DNA of 64,000 nt from Zobellia barbeyronii (GCF_018603515.1 NZ_JACATN010000002.1:434001-498000); one strand, 5' to 3'. Positions 12,365-22,336 are shown, counted from the stretch's first letter. The notes: generated by a model from the sequence alone, not told the origin. Made by a program: numbers and translations.

Positions 12365-13381
12365 TTATTGTTGACAATCCATTAGTACTTTCATACCATC
12401 AGGGTTATTATCTATGTTCTCAAAAACTTGTTGAATATTCGTCAGCGGCTGTACATCCGTGATCATATCTTCAAAAGGAAGCTTGTTCTCCGTAATTAGT
12501 TGAATTGACTTCTCATAATCTTCCTTCTCATAAACACGAGCACCGATCAAGCTAAGTTCTTTCCAGAAAAACTTGAAAAGGTCTACAGGTTTTTTCTCTC
12601 CGTGAATAGCTACCATCAATATTCTACCGCGAATACCAGCAACTTCACACATAATATCTAAAGCAGGTTGTACACCGGCCACTTCAAAAACAACATCTGC
12701 ACGACGGTTGTCCGTTTGTTCTTTTACATATTCTACCAAGTCAACTTTCATAGGGTTTACAGCATGTAACCCCATAGATTTAGCTTTGGCAATACGTTTT
12801 TCGTTCACTTCAGAAATAATAACATTTGCACCCACATCTTTGGCAACCATAGCCACCAAAAGACCTATTGGTCCACCACCCAAAACAACAGCAGTTTCAC
12901 CAGCAACCAATCCGCTTCTGCGAACATCATGCGTAGCAACAGATAATGGCTCTATTAATGCGGCCAATTTTAAATCGGTTTCCGCTTTTAGTTTATGAAG
13001 TACAAATGAAGGTACGTTCCAATATTGTTGCATAGAACCCGGACTATCAATACCAATGAATTTTAGTTCTTCACAAATATGATTGAATCCTTTGTCCGAA
13101 GCTTTCACCTTACGGTCATCCAACGGACGAACAACAACCTTGTCCCCTACTTTATAATCTTGTACACCTTCACCAACGGCATCAATTACACCAGACATTT
13201 CATGACCGATTGTCTGAGGCATAGCTACCCTTTTATCCATCATACCATGATAGATGTGCACATCTGTTCCACAAACACCAGAGTATGCTACTTTAATTCT
13301 AACATCTCCTTTAGCTGGTGCCTCTATCTCTTTTTCTATGACCGAAAACGTTTTGTTTCCTTTGTAAACTGTTGCTTTCAT
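12365..13381 (-). CDS. Zinc-type alcohol dehydrogenase, probable 2-keto-3-deoxy-L-galactonate 5-dehydrogenase
   Basis: 338-residue medium-chain dehydrogenase. Catalytic zinc ligands lie in SGVCGTDVH and IGHEMSG, and the NAD-binding loop is VLGGGPIGLL. The lobe that normally has four structural-zinc cysteines instead reads VRPLDDRKVKASDKGFNHIC, with only one Cys, so the structural zinc is probably absent. In the known anhydro-L-galactose pathway this step oxidises 2-keto-3-deoxy-L-galactonate to the 2,5-diketo acid, feeding the KduD-like SDR next door. It is the second gene of the operon, 16 bases after GH117. A general polyol dehydrogenase is the alternative. Confidence 0.82.
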   Translation of the reverse strand: MKATVYKGNKTFSVIEKEIEAPAKGDVRIKVAYSGVCGTDVHIYHGMMDKRVAMPQTIGHEMSGVIDAVGEGVQDYKVGDKVVVRPLDDRKVKASDKGFNHICEELKFIGIDSPGSMQQYWNVPSFVLHKLKAETDLKLAALIEPLSVATHDVRRSGLVAGETAVVLGGGPIGLLVAMVAKDVGANVIISEVNEKRIAKAKSMGLHAVNPMKVDLVEYVKEQTDNRRADVVFEVAGVQPALDIMCEVAGIRGRILMVAIHGEKKPVDLFKFFWKELSLIGARVYEKEDYEKSIQLITENKLPFEDMITDVQPLTNIQQVFENIDNNPDGMKVLMDCQQ

Positions 13382-13397
13382 TAAATATATCTCTCTA

Positions 13398-14621
13398 TTA
13401 TTTTTTAACTCCTTTAGCTACATGACGTGTTTTTCTTTCCGAAGAAAAGCGCATGATACTCTGGTAATCACCATTATTATAAATATGCGTCAAACCCCAT
13501 CTTAAAATTTCAGTTGGCTCTTTCTCCACATCAGCAGTTCTATTTAGACCAATAGCATGAGCATTTACACCTGGAATTACAGATTTAATGTCAAAATTGA
13601 TACCGTCCGGCGCCCACTGAATTGTATTTTTTTCTGGACCGTCTGTTGTAATCAAAGCTGCTACACCACCGTTATAAGGCCAAACACAGATTTCATGACC
13701 ACTATTACTTATTGGGTTATAAAGCGATTTTACATATGGTCCTTCAGGTTTATCCGCAATAGCTACACCGTGACGAATCTGTCTTCCACCAAAAGTAATC
13801 TGCTCGCCCATTTGCTCTCCTTTATAGTATAAGTAGAACTTTCCTTTATAAGGTAAAATACAAGGGTCATGTACCTTATGACTATCAAAATCTCCTTTTT
13901 TAATTACGGCAAAACGATCTTGCTCCTCACCTTTCCAAACTCCATTATCAGCAGGGCTTAAAATAGGCTCCTCACTTTTAGTCCAAGGTCCGTTTGGAGA
14001 ATCTGCCCATGCCAATCCAACTTGATTTTTAACACGCACATTATATGGTGACTTTACCGTTTGGTAGCTTAGATAATATTTATCTTCCCATTTCATGATT
14101 TCCACAGTAAAAACAGAACGATCATCATATGCTCCTTTTTCTCCTCTAGTTACTGCAGGACCTTCTTCTTTCCATGTCCAACCATCGTCAGAAGTAGCAT
14201 ACCAAATATCACAACGATCCCAAGGGAATACTTTTTCCGTTTCTATATCACCTCCAAAACCTTGAGTTGGACCCGTACTTTTGGTATACCAAACATAGTA
14301 CTTACCATTCTCCTTAATTATAGCACTTGGATCACGACGAACAACTCCTTCTTCATATGCCAAATCACCCTTTAAAGGCTCAAGTCCGTTAAACTGAATA
14401 AACCATTCGTTACCCAAATCTGTTGGCCATTTCAATGCTCTTTTTGATGCAGCACTTAAATGGTTGGTATCCGTAATACCAAGGTGATCAATTTGCTCGG
14501 CGGTAAATGTCACCTTCTCATCATTACCTGAAGTAGATTTCATTTCATTAGTAGTTTTGGGAGAATTGCATGCAGAAACCAGTACAGCAGCAAAAATTAA
14601 AAAATGTGAATATTTGTTCAT
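13398..14621 (-). CDS. GH117 alpha-1,3-(3,6-anhydro)-L-galactosidase, lipoprotein
   Basis: 407 residues, with an N-terminal lipoprotein signal ([18 protein letters not shown]). The sequence follows characterised GH117 enzymes such as Zobellia AhgA/Zg4663: RRDPSAI (base Asp near residue 95), KVHDPC (Asp near 251) and NSGHE (His/Glu near 306). The positions match those known for that enzyme. It removes non-reducing-end 3,6-anhydro-L-galactose from neoagaro-oligosaccharides, giving the sugar that the next genes catabolise. First gene of the nine-gene operon, with an AraC regulator 45 bases upstream on the same strand. This is the strongest single marker of an agar/porphyran target in the window. 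Confidence 0.9.
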   Translation of the reverse strand: MNKYSHFLIFAAVLVSACNSPKTTNEMKSTSGNDEKVTFTAEQIDHLGITDTNHLSAASKRALKWPTDLGNEWFIQFNGLEPLKGDLAYEEGVVRRDPSAIIKENGKYYVWYTKSTGPTQGFGGDIETEKVFPWDRCDIWYATSDDGWTWKEEGPAVTRGEKGAYDDRSVFTVEIMKWEDKYYLSYQTVKSPYNVRVKNQVGLAWADSPNGPWTKSEEPILSPADNGVWKGEEQDRFAVIKKGDFDSHKVHDPCILPYKGKFYLYYKGEQMGEQITFGGRQIRHGVAIADKPEGPYVKSLYNPISNSGHEICVWPYNGGVAALITTDGPEKNTIQWAPDGINFDIKSVIPGVNAHAIGLNRTADVEKEPTEILRWGLTHIYNNGDYQSIMRFSSERKTRHVAKGVKK

Positions 14622-14666
14622 AATTATGGTTACTTGATCTAAGTTTAAATTTAAGGATTTCGTGTT

Positions 14667-15356
14667 TTAACTAGCGTTACTTAACACACTATAATCAGAT
14701 GGTGACGTGCCGTAAAACCTTCTGAAACATTTACTAAAATAATTAGGATCACCAAAGCCTACTTGATAACTAACCTCTGCAATACGCAACTGCCCTTTCT
14801 CAAGTAATTCACCAGCCCTAAGCAATCTTATATTTCTCATATAATCTTTTGGAGCGTGACCCGTAAGCTTTTTTAATTTTCTAAAAAAAGTAGACCTGCT
14901 CGTATTCATATCAAAAGAAAGGTCATCTACCCAATAGGTGTCATCAGACATGTTTTCATCCATATATGCAGTGATTTTATTTAAAAAATCCTTGTCCCGT
15001 GTATGTAGAGATGAAAATTCTGAAACCTTCTTTTCGAATAAAATTTTTCGCTTCGTGGCGTTCTTTAATACCGTTTTATTTTCGGCATGGTCCTTAAAAA
15101 TCTTGAAACGCTTGGACAAACTATTATCAGCCTCAGTCTCTAAAACTTTAATTTTCAGTCCTAATGAATTTAACGCCCCTAGTAGAATAGCGGGCATATT
15201 TAGTCCCTTGCTAAAGACTTCATTATAAACTGATACATCAGTTCCGCCATTATCAATAAAATCAACTTTTATGCGTAGTTCTCCATTTTCAAACACTCCT
15301 ACGCCATTTTGCGTAGTACCAAGAGCATTCTCTTCTTTAAAAATAGTTGCTTCCAT
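14667..15356 (-). CDS. AraC-family transcriptional regulator
   Basis: 229 residues. The C-terminal ~100 residues are an AraC double helix-turn-helix (WVDDLSFDMNTSRSTFFRKL and IAEVSYQVGFGDPNYFSKCF). The N-terminal ~120 residues match no sensor domain I recognise; there is no cupin and no receiver. The DNA-binding part resembles the output domain of hybrid two-component systems, so it could derive from one. It lies immediately upstream of and co-directional with the GH117 operon and is the natural candidate to control it (inference). Confidence 0.85.
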   Translation of the reverse strand: MEATIFKEENALGTTQNGVGVFENGELRIKVDFIDNGGTDVSVYNEVFSKGLNMPAILLGALNSLGLKIKVLETEADNSLSKRFKIFKDHAENKTVLKNATKRKILFEKKVSEFSSLHTRDKDFLNKITAYMDENMSDDTYWVDDLSFDMNTSRSTFFRKLKKLTGHAPKDYMRNIRLLRAGELLEKGQLRIAEVSYQVGFGDPNYFSKCFRRFYGTSPSDYSVLSNAS

Positions 15357-15510
15357 AAGGTGTTCTTTTTATTCAAATATGAAACTAGTTTCTTATTTGA
15401 ACCAAAAATATATAAAAAATTGATATATCGATATTATTTATATGTGTTTTTTTAAGATTTCTTTCACAAGTGCCCTTGAAAAAATCAAAATGAAGATTTT
15501 GACTACAAAC

Positions 15511-15530
15511 CGGTGATAGCGCTCACACCG
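15511..15530. promoter_or_regulatory. LacI-operator-like 20-bp dyad
   Basis: The 20 bases CGGTGATAGCGCTCACACCG form a near-palindrome (8 of 10 positions symmetric) centred on AGCGCT. The core TGATAGCGCTCACA is very close to the idealised lac-type operator TGTGAGCGCTCACA. It lies about 155 bases upstream of the AraC gene in the IclR-AraC intergenic region. No LacI-family gene is in the window, so the binder is unknown; the nearby IclR protein is an alternative. Confidence 0.45.
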
Positions 15531-15586
15531 ACGTAGACCTATTAAAATAGGCTATTTCATGACCTAAATACGGCCATAATCAACTA

Positions 15587-15610
15587 GTTCACTTACACAT
15601 TGAAGTGAAC
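15587..15610. repeat. Inverted repeat GTTCACTT-N8-AAGTGAAC
   Basis: Perfect 8-base arms separated by 8 bases, between the IclR stop and the AraC gene. There is no strong T-tract, so an operator is as likely as a weak terminator hairpin for IclR. Confidence 0.4.
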
Positions 15611-15639
15611 GAACTTATTTAATGAAATTGAAGAATTGA

Positions 15640-16437
15640 CTATAAGGATTGGGTCAGATACCCTAATTTGGCGGAAATTTTCATGGCGTACTTCTGAATA
15701 ATCTTGCCTTTACTCTCAAATTGAGAAGCTGGTAATCTACCATAGGGAGCAGTAATCCACAGTGCTGCAACAGGATAACCGTGTTCATTAAAAATTGGAG
15801 CTCCTACACAATTAATCCCTTGAATGTCTTCACTATTATCTACAGCATAACCTTTGCTCTTAACTTCTTTGAGCACTGCCTTAAACTCCTTTTTAGAGGT
15901 GATGGTATTCTCTGTATACTTGGTTAGAGTTTTACCCCTTAAAGCTTCATCTGCTTCTTCACTAGGAATGTTTGCCAATACACATTTACCTCCTACAGAG
16001 CTGTGAAGATCAAACTGAGTGCCTGGCTCCACGAAAAGTTTTACCGGGTATGAAGATGGTACTTGTTCCAAAATAGTCCCTGTAGAGCCTAATAACACCC
16101 CTAACATAACAGATTCCTTAAGCTCATCTCTTACAGCACGCATAACATCTATAGAATGCTCTACTAAACTTTGCTCGTTCATTGAAGAAATACCGAGCGT
16201 TAACATCTTTCTGGAAAGAGTTATTTTTTTTGTAGTCTCGTTCTTTTGAAGATAATTTTTAAATATTAAAGTACTGACAATACGAAAAGCACTTGACTTG
16301 GCAATTGATAGTTTTTCAATTATTTCTGCCAAAGTAAGGCCTTTTGGCTGAGTAGCCAATAGTTCTATAATAGATAGTCCTCTTTCTAAATTTGGGACAT
16401 TATAAGTTGATTTTAACTCTACCTTCTCTTTCTTCAT
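15640..16437 (-). CDS. IclR-family transcriptional regulator
   Basis: 265 residues with the standard two-domain layout: an N-terminal winged helix (LERGLSIIELLATQPKGLTLAEI, residues ~15-75) and a C-terminal effector-binding domain (VGGKCVLANIPSEEADEAL and GINCVGAPIFNEHGYPVAALWI). IclR proteins often repress or activate sugar-acid catabolism and bind small acids. Candidate effectors here are KDG-type intermediates of the anhydro-L-galactose route (inference). It lies between the TPR regulator and the AraC gene, all on the minus strand. Confidence 0.9.
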   Translation of the reverse strand: MKKEKVELKSTYNVPNLERGLSIIELLATQPKGLTLAEIIEKLSIAKSSAFRIVSTLIFKNYLQKNETTKKITLSRKMLTLGISSMNEQSLVEHSIDVMRAVRDELKESVMLGVLLGSTGTILEQVPSSYPVKLFVEPGTQFDLHSSVGGKCVLANIPSEEADEALRGKTLTKYTENTITSKKEFKAVLKEVKSKGYAVDNSEDIQGINCVGAPIFNEHGYPVAALWITAPYGRLPASQFESKGKIIQKYAMKISAKLGYLTQSL

Positions 16438-16530
16438 TACACAGAATATTGCTGCAATTTAACACCTTTACTACTGTTTTTCCTAAAATTGTAAGTAGTT
16501 CTTTCTATTTGACTTACAATTATCTAAATG

Positions 16531-18174
16531 CTAGAGCGATGAAATATATTCTTCCAAATTCACCCCTCTCTCCAATTTCATCTTTTTTCGTACTCTATAC
16601 CTTGTCGTATGAACAGATTCTACAGAAATACCAAGAAGCCTAGACATCTCCTTACTAGAGAAATTTAATTTTATAAGAGCACATATTTTCTGATCAGCTT
16701 GGCTGAGTTTTGGATACATAGTGGTAATCTTATGATAAAAAGTTTCATTTACCGCCGTAAACCGAAGCCTAAACTCTTTCCAATTATCTGATCTATTATG
16801 AGAAATAGATTTGAGCACTTGCTTTATTTCTGGTTTTTCTGTGGTGCCTTCCACTTCTTTCAATCTGTCTGCAATATCTTTTAAGAATTCATCTTTTTCA
16901 ACCATTTGCAAAGCAGTAACCGCTAATTCTTTGTTCTTTAATGCTAAAAGTTCTTTCCCTTTTTTAATTTCTAGTTGCCTGTTTTTTCTTAAAAGTTGCT
17001 TTTCCGCTAGATGTTTTGTCCGCATATATTGAAAAAAACCTATCCCTATGATTATCAAAAAAATAAGGGAGCCTAATAAAATAACACGTTGTAGAAAAGA
17101 AATTTCATCTGCTTGTTCTAATTTTTCCAAGCGCTGCTTTTGTACTAGCCGTTCTTGATTTTCTTTTTCAATCCTAAACTCATCTTTAATCTCTAACAGA
17201 CTTTGATTTATTGCTGTTCTACTATCAAAAAATTGAGCATCGATCTCTCTAGCTTTTTTTTGATTTTTAAAAGCTTTTTCAAACTCGCCATGCGCTTCAA
17301 ACAGATTGGCTAATTTTTCATGAACTAAAGATGAAAAATCAACATGACTGTTATATTTTATTGACACTTCCAAGGCTTTTTTATAATAGGTTTTACTCTG
17401 TTTATAGTTAGATAGATTTGCATATACATCACCCATATCAGAATAAACCAAAACTAAATAGGAAGGCCTGTTTTCAATAAACCAAGGCTCTAACTCCTCT
17501 AATAATTGCAATGCTTCTTCATTTTTGTCGTTCACTGATAATTGAAAAGCTTTTTCAAAATGAAGGTAAGCCATAGGTAATTGACCCTTAGCAGGAGCAT
17601 AGTTAACCAAACAACTATCTAGGTAAATTTTTGCCATTTCTGGCTGATTCAATACTCTATGTGTTGCGCTCAACAGATAATAGTTCCGTACTAAATCTGC
17701 TTTTTTCAATTGGCCTTTTTCAACCAGTTTACGATTAATATCAAGAGAGTTCTGTAGATATTCCAAAGCTTCATCCTTCCGCTTAAAAAAGCTATACAGT
17801 CTGCCCAGCCAATTGTACACAGAAGCTTTTAACTCATCATTGTTAGCCTTGTCTGCCAAGAATAATGCAAACCAAAGCGTGTCATAAGATTTATTGTAAT
17901 CTACATGTTGTCCATAAATATATGGCATTTCCAGCAAGGCTTTTACGGCATTTACAGTGTCTCCTTTTTGTAAGAATTCCTCGTGTTTAGACTCTAGTAG
18001 AACTAAAGCACTATCAGGATTATCACGCCTTAACTTTTTCGTTTGATTAAAAAAGACATCGGCCAGAGAATCATGTTTCTTTTCGGAATTTTGCTGCGCA
18101 CTTAACCGACTCGTTGCCGTACAAAGCAAAAAGAAAAATCCAAAAAGTAATATATTCCTTATTGGCAATCTCAT
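16531..18174 (-). CDS. TPR-repeat transmembrane regulator with C-terminal LuxR-like HTH
   Basis: 547 residues. An N-terminal signal-like segment (LLFGFFFLLCTATSRLSAQ) is followed by about 300 residues of TPR-like helices (for example KQSKTYYKKALEVSIKYNS), one transmembrane helix (VILLGSLIFLIIIGIGFFQYM, near residue 360), a coiled coil, and a C-terminal helix-turn-helix (LSQADQKICALIKLNFSSKEM ... LLGISVESVHTTRYRVRKKM). This architecture occurs in Bacteroidetes as membrane-bound regulators with a periplasmic sensor. It begins 3 bases after the stop of the large FG-GAP lipoprotein gene and so is probably co-transcribed with it. Signal unknown. Confidence 0.85.
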   Translation of the reverse strand: MRLPIRNILLFGFFFLLCTATSRLSAQQNSEKKHDSLADVFFNQTKKLRRDNPDSALVLLESKHEEFLQKGDTVNAVKALLEMPYIYGQHVDYNKSYDTLWFALFLADKANNDELKASVYNWLGRLYSFFKRKDEALEYLQNSLDINRKLVEKGQLKKADLVRNYYLLSATHRVLNQPEMAKIYLDSCLVNYAPAKGQLPMAYLHFEKAFQLSVNDKNEEALQLLEELEPWFIENRPSYLVLVYSDMGDVYANLSNYKQSKTYYKKALEVSIKYNSHVDFSSLVHEKLANLFEAHGEFEKAFKNQKKAREIDAQFFDSRTAINQSLLEIKDEFRIEKENQERLVQKQRLEKLEQADEISFLQRVILLGSLIFLIIIGIGFFQYMRTKHLAEKQLLRKNRQLEIKKGKELLALKNKELAVTALQMVEKDEFLKDIADRLKEVEGTTEKPEIKQVLKSISHNRSDNWKEFRLRFTAVNETFYHKITTMYPKLSQADQKICALIKLNFSSKEMSRLLGISVESVHTTRYRVRKKMKLERGVNLEEYISSL

Positions 18175-18177
18175 GTT

Positions 18178-21100
18178 TTAATTAGTAGCTGTTTTTACTT
18201 TGAATAAATCATGCTTGTCATTATTATTGACCACCAGAATAAAACTTCCTGCTTTCGTATTTAATGTGGTCATATTGCGAACATCCTTATCAGCAAAAAA
18301 ACCTGACTTTAAACTTGAAATTACGACAAAATCGCCTTTACCATTTCCTTTAAGGAAATTACCTATTCCCGCATCCGCACGCGTAGTTTCAACCTCAGAT
18401 TGGTAATTGTTGCCCGCCAATAACAGATCTTTTAAACCATCGTTATCAAAATCTTGGAACAATATACTATTGATGGGTGCTATCTGAATTCTATTTTCAA
18501 ATGGTTGAAAACTAAATTTATCTCCATTGTTTATAAATATTCCTGATTTAAATTCTTTTGCCTTATAATGAAGTGCCGTTTGAAGCCCCTCTCCAACAAT
18601 ACCTTTTAAATCCTTACTAGCAAAGTCAGTATAAGTTGGTATGGTTTGCGCCAGATGTGGTAATTGCTGAGTCATACAACCTTTACCCCTAACAGGAACT
18701 TGTTTGCCATGGTACTCTTTTGCCAGTATAACATCTTCCGACCCGTTCATATCAAAATCCGATGTATAGATTTCAAATGGTTTTTCATAAGAAGCATGAA
18801 ACTTAGAATTTAAGCCCAAGTTCCCTGCAACAATATCTTTGTCCCCATCGCCATCTATGTCATCTATTAAGAGTTCGTTCCACCAACCTACGGCATTTGC
18901 TAATTCTGGATATGCATCACTACGTTCTAGCTTATTATTTTTATTAAGAAATACTTGAATCCCCATCCATTCACCAGTCACAACCAAATCAACTTTTTGG
19001 TCATTATTGATGTCTACCCATTTGGCATCAGTTACAAGACCTAACCCTTGTAATTCCGGAGCAAGGTTTTCATTTTGAATTGTAAATTTACCTGCATCAT
19101 TTACCAGTAATAAACTACTTGCTGGATGCGGATATTTACCCGTAATAAGTCTTCCGCCAATGAACAAATCTATATCTCCATCACCGTCATAATCCGAAGG
19201 AACCACAACAGAACCCGAAATACCTACTTCTGGAATAGCATTTTCAGCTTTTTTAAAATTACCTTTGCCGTCGTTTAGATATAACCTATCTACCAACATC
19301 CTAGGGTTCTCCTTGAACTCATAACTGCCGCTAACTACGTAAAGGTCATTATCTCCGTCGCCATCTGCATCAAAAAAGGCAGCGCCAACATCTTCATAAG
19401 AGCTATCCTTTCCAAGAGCAGATGAATTCATCTTTTTAAATGTATTTGACTGGCTTATTAGTAGTTGTCCTGGTTGATCTTTTCCTCCTCCTATAAACAC
19501 GTCTTCTTGCCCATCTCCATTTATATCAGCTTTTGCCAAAGAAGGCCCTAATTGCGACAATTTATGAGGCAGTAAAATCTGTAAATCAAAATCGTTAAAG
19601 TAAGGGTCCGAATGACGGTTGTCAAAAGCGACTTTAGTAAAAAGTAAATCGGCCTTATTTTCTTCTTTTACTTTGGTTTCCGCAAAGCGATAATTTAACT
19701 GTAAAGATTGATTGGCGTCTACATCTTCCAATTCCTGAATTTTTCCGTCAGGCCAAATAACCTCCATCCGTTTTACGGACAAATGTTTACCTAGACCAAA
19801 GTAAAGAGAATTTGGAACCGATGATAAAAAACCTCTTGTTGGTGTAACTTGGCGCGTTTGTTTTGTATCGTCTTCAAAGTACAAATTTACTGTTGTACCT
19901 ACTCCAAAAGTATTCTTTCCGGCAGCAACCAAATCTAGCTCTAAATAGTATTTACGTTGGTTATCAATAGCCCTGTTTTCTAGAAAAGTAGCCTTATCAT
20001 TTATATTATTCACCACGATATCCAAATCGCCATCATTATCAAAATCTGCATACGCCGCTCCGTTTGAGAAAGAAGGTTCACTTTCTACCCACGATTCACT
20101 CGTATCCTCAAATGTCAAATCTCCTTTATTCCGATAAAAGAAATTCTTCAATTTTTGCTGCGGAAGCATCTGAGCAAACTTCAGAAAATCTTCGGCTGTG
20201 GGCTTTCTTTTATTCGTTCTTAAAATTTCTAAAATTTCATTGTTCTTATCGCGGTCAATAACATCTCTATACACACCATTAGTAACGTAAACATCATTAA
20301 AACCGTCCAGATCAAAATCTGCCGATAACAAAGCCCAACTCCAGTCCGTATTGGCAATCCCAGCCATATTCCCGATTTCGCTAAAAGTGCCGTTACCATT
20401 ATTGGTCTGCAACATATTGTGCATGTATTGATGGTGATACCCCTTCTCTACCATGCTTTCAAAATCTGCTATAGAAGTCATGGCCATAGTAGTTTTAGAT
20501 CTAACATAATCTTGCGGATTCATGTCTAAAGTCATTAAATCCAAAAGGCCATCATTATCTATATCAGCCATGTCACTACCCATACTATTGAACGACATAT
20601 GCTTGAAAAGTTTATCGCGCGACTCTGTAAAAGTTCCATCACCATTATTTACATAAGCCAAATCGGGCACGTTGAAATCATTACTGATATAAATATCATC
20701 CCAACCGTCATTATTTAAATCACCAACTTGCGGATTAAGTCCAAAGCCAATGTCATAGAGTAAACCAGCTTTTTTGGATACATCCGTAAAATGTCCTGTA
20801 CCATCATTTTCATAGAGCTTATCACTACCTTTAAGCTCTAAACTTTTAGGGTCTTTTTGAGTTTTGTTTAAATCGATTATTTCTGATCTACTCGTAATAT
20901 CCGGTGTGTTTGACACATACACATCCAAATCATTATCCTTATCATAATCAAAAAATGTAGCTTGAATAGTTCTATTGGCATCAGCAAGACCCAATTCTTC
21001 TGCTCGTTCTGTAAATGACACTCCGGCATCGCCTGAAGGCCCATTATTTATGTAGAGGAGATTTTTAAATTTATTACCATCATCTTGCCATCCGCCTCTG

Positions 21101-21558
21101 GAAACGTAGATATCCAGAAGTCCATCTCCATTTACATCGGCCATAGTAACACCGGTATTAAAACCAGGTTTTTGTTCTATGCCTGCGGCTTCAGTAACAT
21201 CTTTAAAATTAAGATTGCCTGTGTTTAGATATAATTTATCTTCTGATGAATTGGATGTGAAATAAATATCATCATAACCATCATCGTTCAAATCACCAAC
21301 AGCAACACCACCACCAATGTAGGTGTACATGTATTGATAATAATTAGATTCTAATGACTCTTCTAAATGATTTACAAAATCAATGCCTGTTTCTTCCTCA
21401 GAAATTGAAACAAATAAATACTCTTTCGGCGTCTCATCGTTGATTTTTTTTTCATTTTTTTTTGAGTTTTCACAAGAGATAAAACCTAAAAAAATCACAC
21501 TAAAAATAAAATACTTAGCTAAACTTTTTAGCCCGTGAGTCATTCCTGAAAACATCAT
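18178..21558 (-). CDS. Large FG-GAP/VCBS (CRTAC1-like) lipoprotein with ASPIC/UnbV modules
   Basis: 1126 residues. Start candidates are the first, second and sixth codons; each leads into a lipoprotein signal ending GFISC. The body holds many calcium loops of the D-x-N-x-D-G-x-x-D type (DLNDDGYDDIYF, DVNGDGLLDIYV, DADGDGDNDLYV), two propellers' worth, with an ASPIC/UnbV-like segment between (FGLGKHLSVKRMEVIWPDG). Likely anchored in the outer membrane. Such proteins recur in marine polysaccharide loci with unknown but probably glycan-binding roles. It is followed after 3 bases by the TPR regulator and is divergent from the small GT51-like gene. Confidence 0.87.
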   Translation of the reverse strand: MMFSGMTHGLKSLAKYFIFSVIFLGFISCENSKKNEKKINDETPKEYLFVSISEEETGIDFVNHLEESLESNYYQYMYTYIGGGVAVGDLNDDGYDDIYFTSNSSEDKLYLNTGNLNFKDVTEAAGIEQKPGFNTGVTMADVNGDGLLDIYVSRGGWQDDGNKFKNLLYINNGPSGDAGVSFTERAEELGLADANRTIQATFFDYDKDNDLDVYVSNTPDITSRSEIIDLNKTQKDPKSLELKGSDKLYENDGTGHFTDVSKKAGLLYDIGFGLNPQVGDLNNDGWDDIYISNDFNVPDLAYVNNGDGTFTESRDKLFKHMSFNSMGSDMADIDNDGLLDLMTLDMNPQDYVRSKTTMAMTSIADFESMVEKGYHHQYMHNMLQTNNGNGTFSEIGNMAGIANTDWSWALLSADFDLDGFNDVYVTNGVYRDVIDRDKNNEILEILRTNKRKPTAEDFLKFAQMLPQQKLKNFFYRNKGDLTFEDTSESWVESEPSFSNGAAYADFDNDGDLDIVVNNINDKATFLENRAIDNQRKYYLELDLVAAGKNTFGVGTTVNLYFEDDTKQTRQVTPTRGFLSSVPNSLYFGLGKHLSVKRMEVIWPDGKIQELEDVDANQSLQLNYRFAETKVKEENKADLLFTKVAFDNRHSDPYFNDFDLQILLPHKLSQLGPSLAKADINGDGQEDVFIGGGKDQPGQLLISQSNTFKKMNSSALGKDSSYEDVGAAFFDADGDGDNDLYVVSGSYEFKENPRMLVDRLYLNDGKGNFKKAENAIPEVGISGSVVVPSDYDGDGDIDLFIGGRLITGKYPHPASSLLLVNDAGKFTIQNENLAPELQGLGLVTDAKWVDINNDQKVDLVVTGEWMGIQVFLNKNNKLERSDAYPELANAVGWWNELLIDDIDGDGDKDIVAGNLGLNSKFHASYEKPFEIYTSDFDMNGSEDVILAKEYHGKQVPVRGKGCMTQQLPHLAQTIPTYTDFASKDLKGIVGEGLQTALHYKAKEFKSGIFINNGDKFSFQPFENRIQIAPINSILFQDFDNDGLKDLLLAGNNYQSEVETTRADAGIGNFLKGNGKGDFVVISSLKSGFFADKDVRNMTTLNTKAGSFILVVNNNDKHDLFKVKTATN

Positions 21559-21751
21559 AAAAAAGTATTTAAAATATCTATTATTTTACAACCTACAAAA
21601 TACGAAGTTTAATGCTAAATCCCTTGCTCTACAACGGTTTTTTAAGATAAAATAAATGGTATTTGCACTCTCTATAATTTGTTGATAAATAGATAATTAA
21701 TTAGCTTCGTTTTCTACAAAACCATCACATCTAATAATTGAAATAAGAGCC

Positions 21752-22336
21752 ATGACAATTAAAAAGAAAATACTGAAATTTACATTTTTTATCGTGGCCG
21801 TTGGTCTTATTTTTTCACTTGGCTATTATTACTATTTAAGAAGTTCTTGGAATAGCTTTGTTACTGAAAAAGAATTGACCGAATTTGTCACAAAAGTAAA
21901 GTTTGCAAAAGAGTTACCAGAACGATTTTATGAATTGTACGAACAAGAGCATCCCAATATTTTAACTTCTAGCTTGAATCAACAAATAGGAAGTGGTTTG
22001 TTTTCAAAAGACTTTATCAAAAGTCCAAGCCTTTTGGCCGCTATGATTTCTGAATATAGCCGACAAAACGGTGACACTACAAAACTGTCAAACAAAAAGG
22101 CCTACGTTTTAGCTTGGAAATTAGAAGAAGAAACAACCCAAAAGGAGTGTTTAAACTGGGTTTTAGAGAACTATAAATTTGATTTGTATATTCATGGAAT
22201 CAATGAAGTTTCTAATTTTTACTATAAGAAAGAGGTTTCAAAACTTAACGAAAGAGAATTGAGTGACATCATAGCATTAATGCAGAAACCCAGTATTGTT
22301 AATGTGCCGGATCGATCTAATGAGGATTTACATTGA
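21752..22336 (+). CDS. Small membrane-anchored protein resembling a degenerate GT51 transglycosylase
   Basis: 194 residues, with an N-terminal transmembrane anchor (FTFFIVAVGLIFSLGYYYYL). The rest echoes the glycosyltransferase 51 domain of penicillin-binding proteins: LPERFYELYEQEHPNI where the EDxxFxxH motif would be, LAWKLEEE for the RKxxE region, then a spacing resembling YLN...GI..A...YF.K....L...E.A.L...P...NP (IHGINEVSNFYYKKEVSKLNE, ALMQKPSIVNVP). The catalytic signature is not intact, so activity is doubtful. It is the only plus-strand gene between two minus-strand FG-GAP genes and ends 3 bases before the convergent one. It could also simply be a hypothetical protein; the GT51 link is by eye. 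Confidence 0.6.
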   Translation: MTIKKKILKFTFFIVAVGLIFSLGYYYYLRSSWNSFVTEKELTEFVTKVKFAKELPERFYELYEQEHPNILTSSLNQQIGSGLFSKDFIKSPSLLAAMISEYSRQNGDTTKLSNKKAYVLAWKLEEETTQKECLNWVLENYKFDLYIHGINEVSNFYYKKEVSKLNERELSDIIALMQKPSIVNVPDRSNEDLH

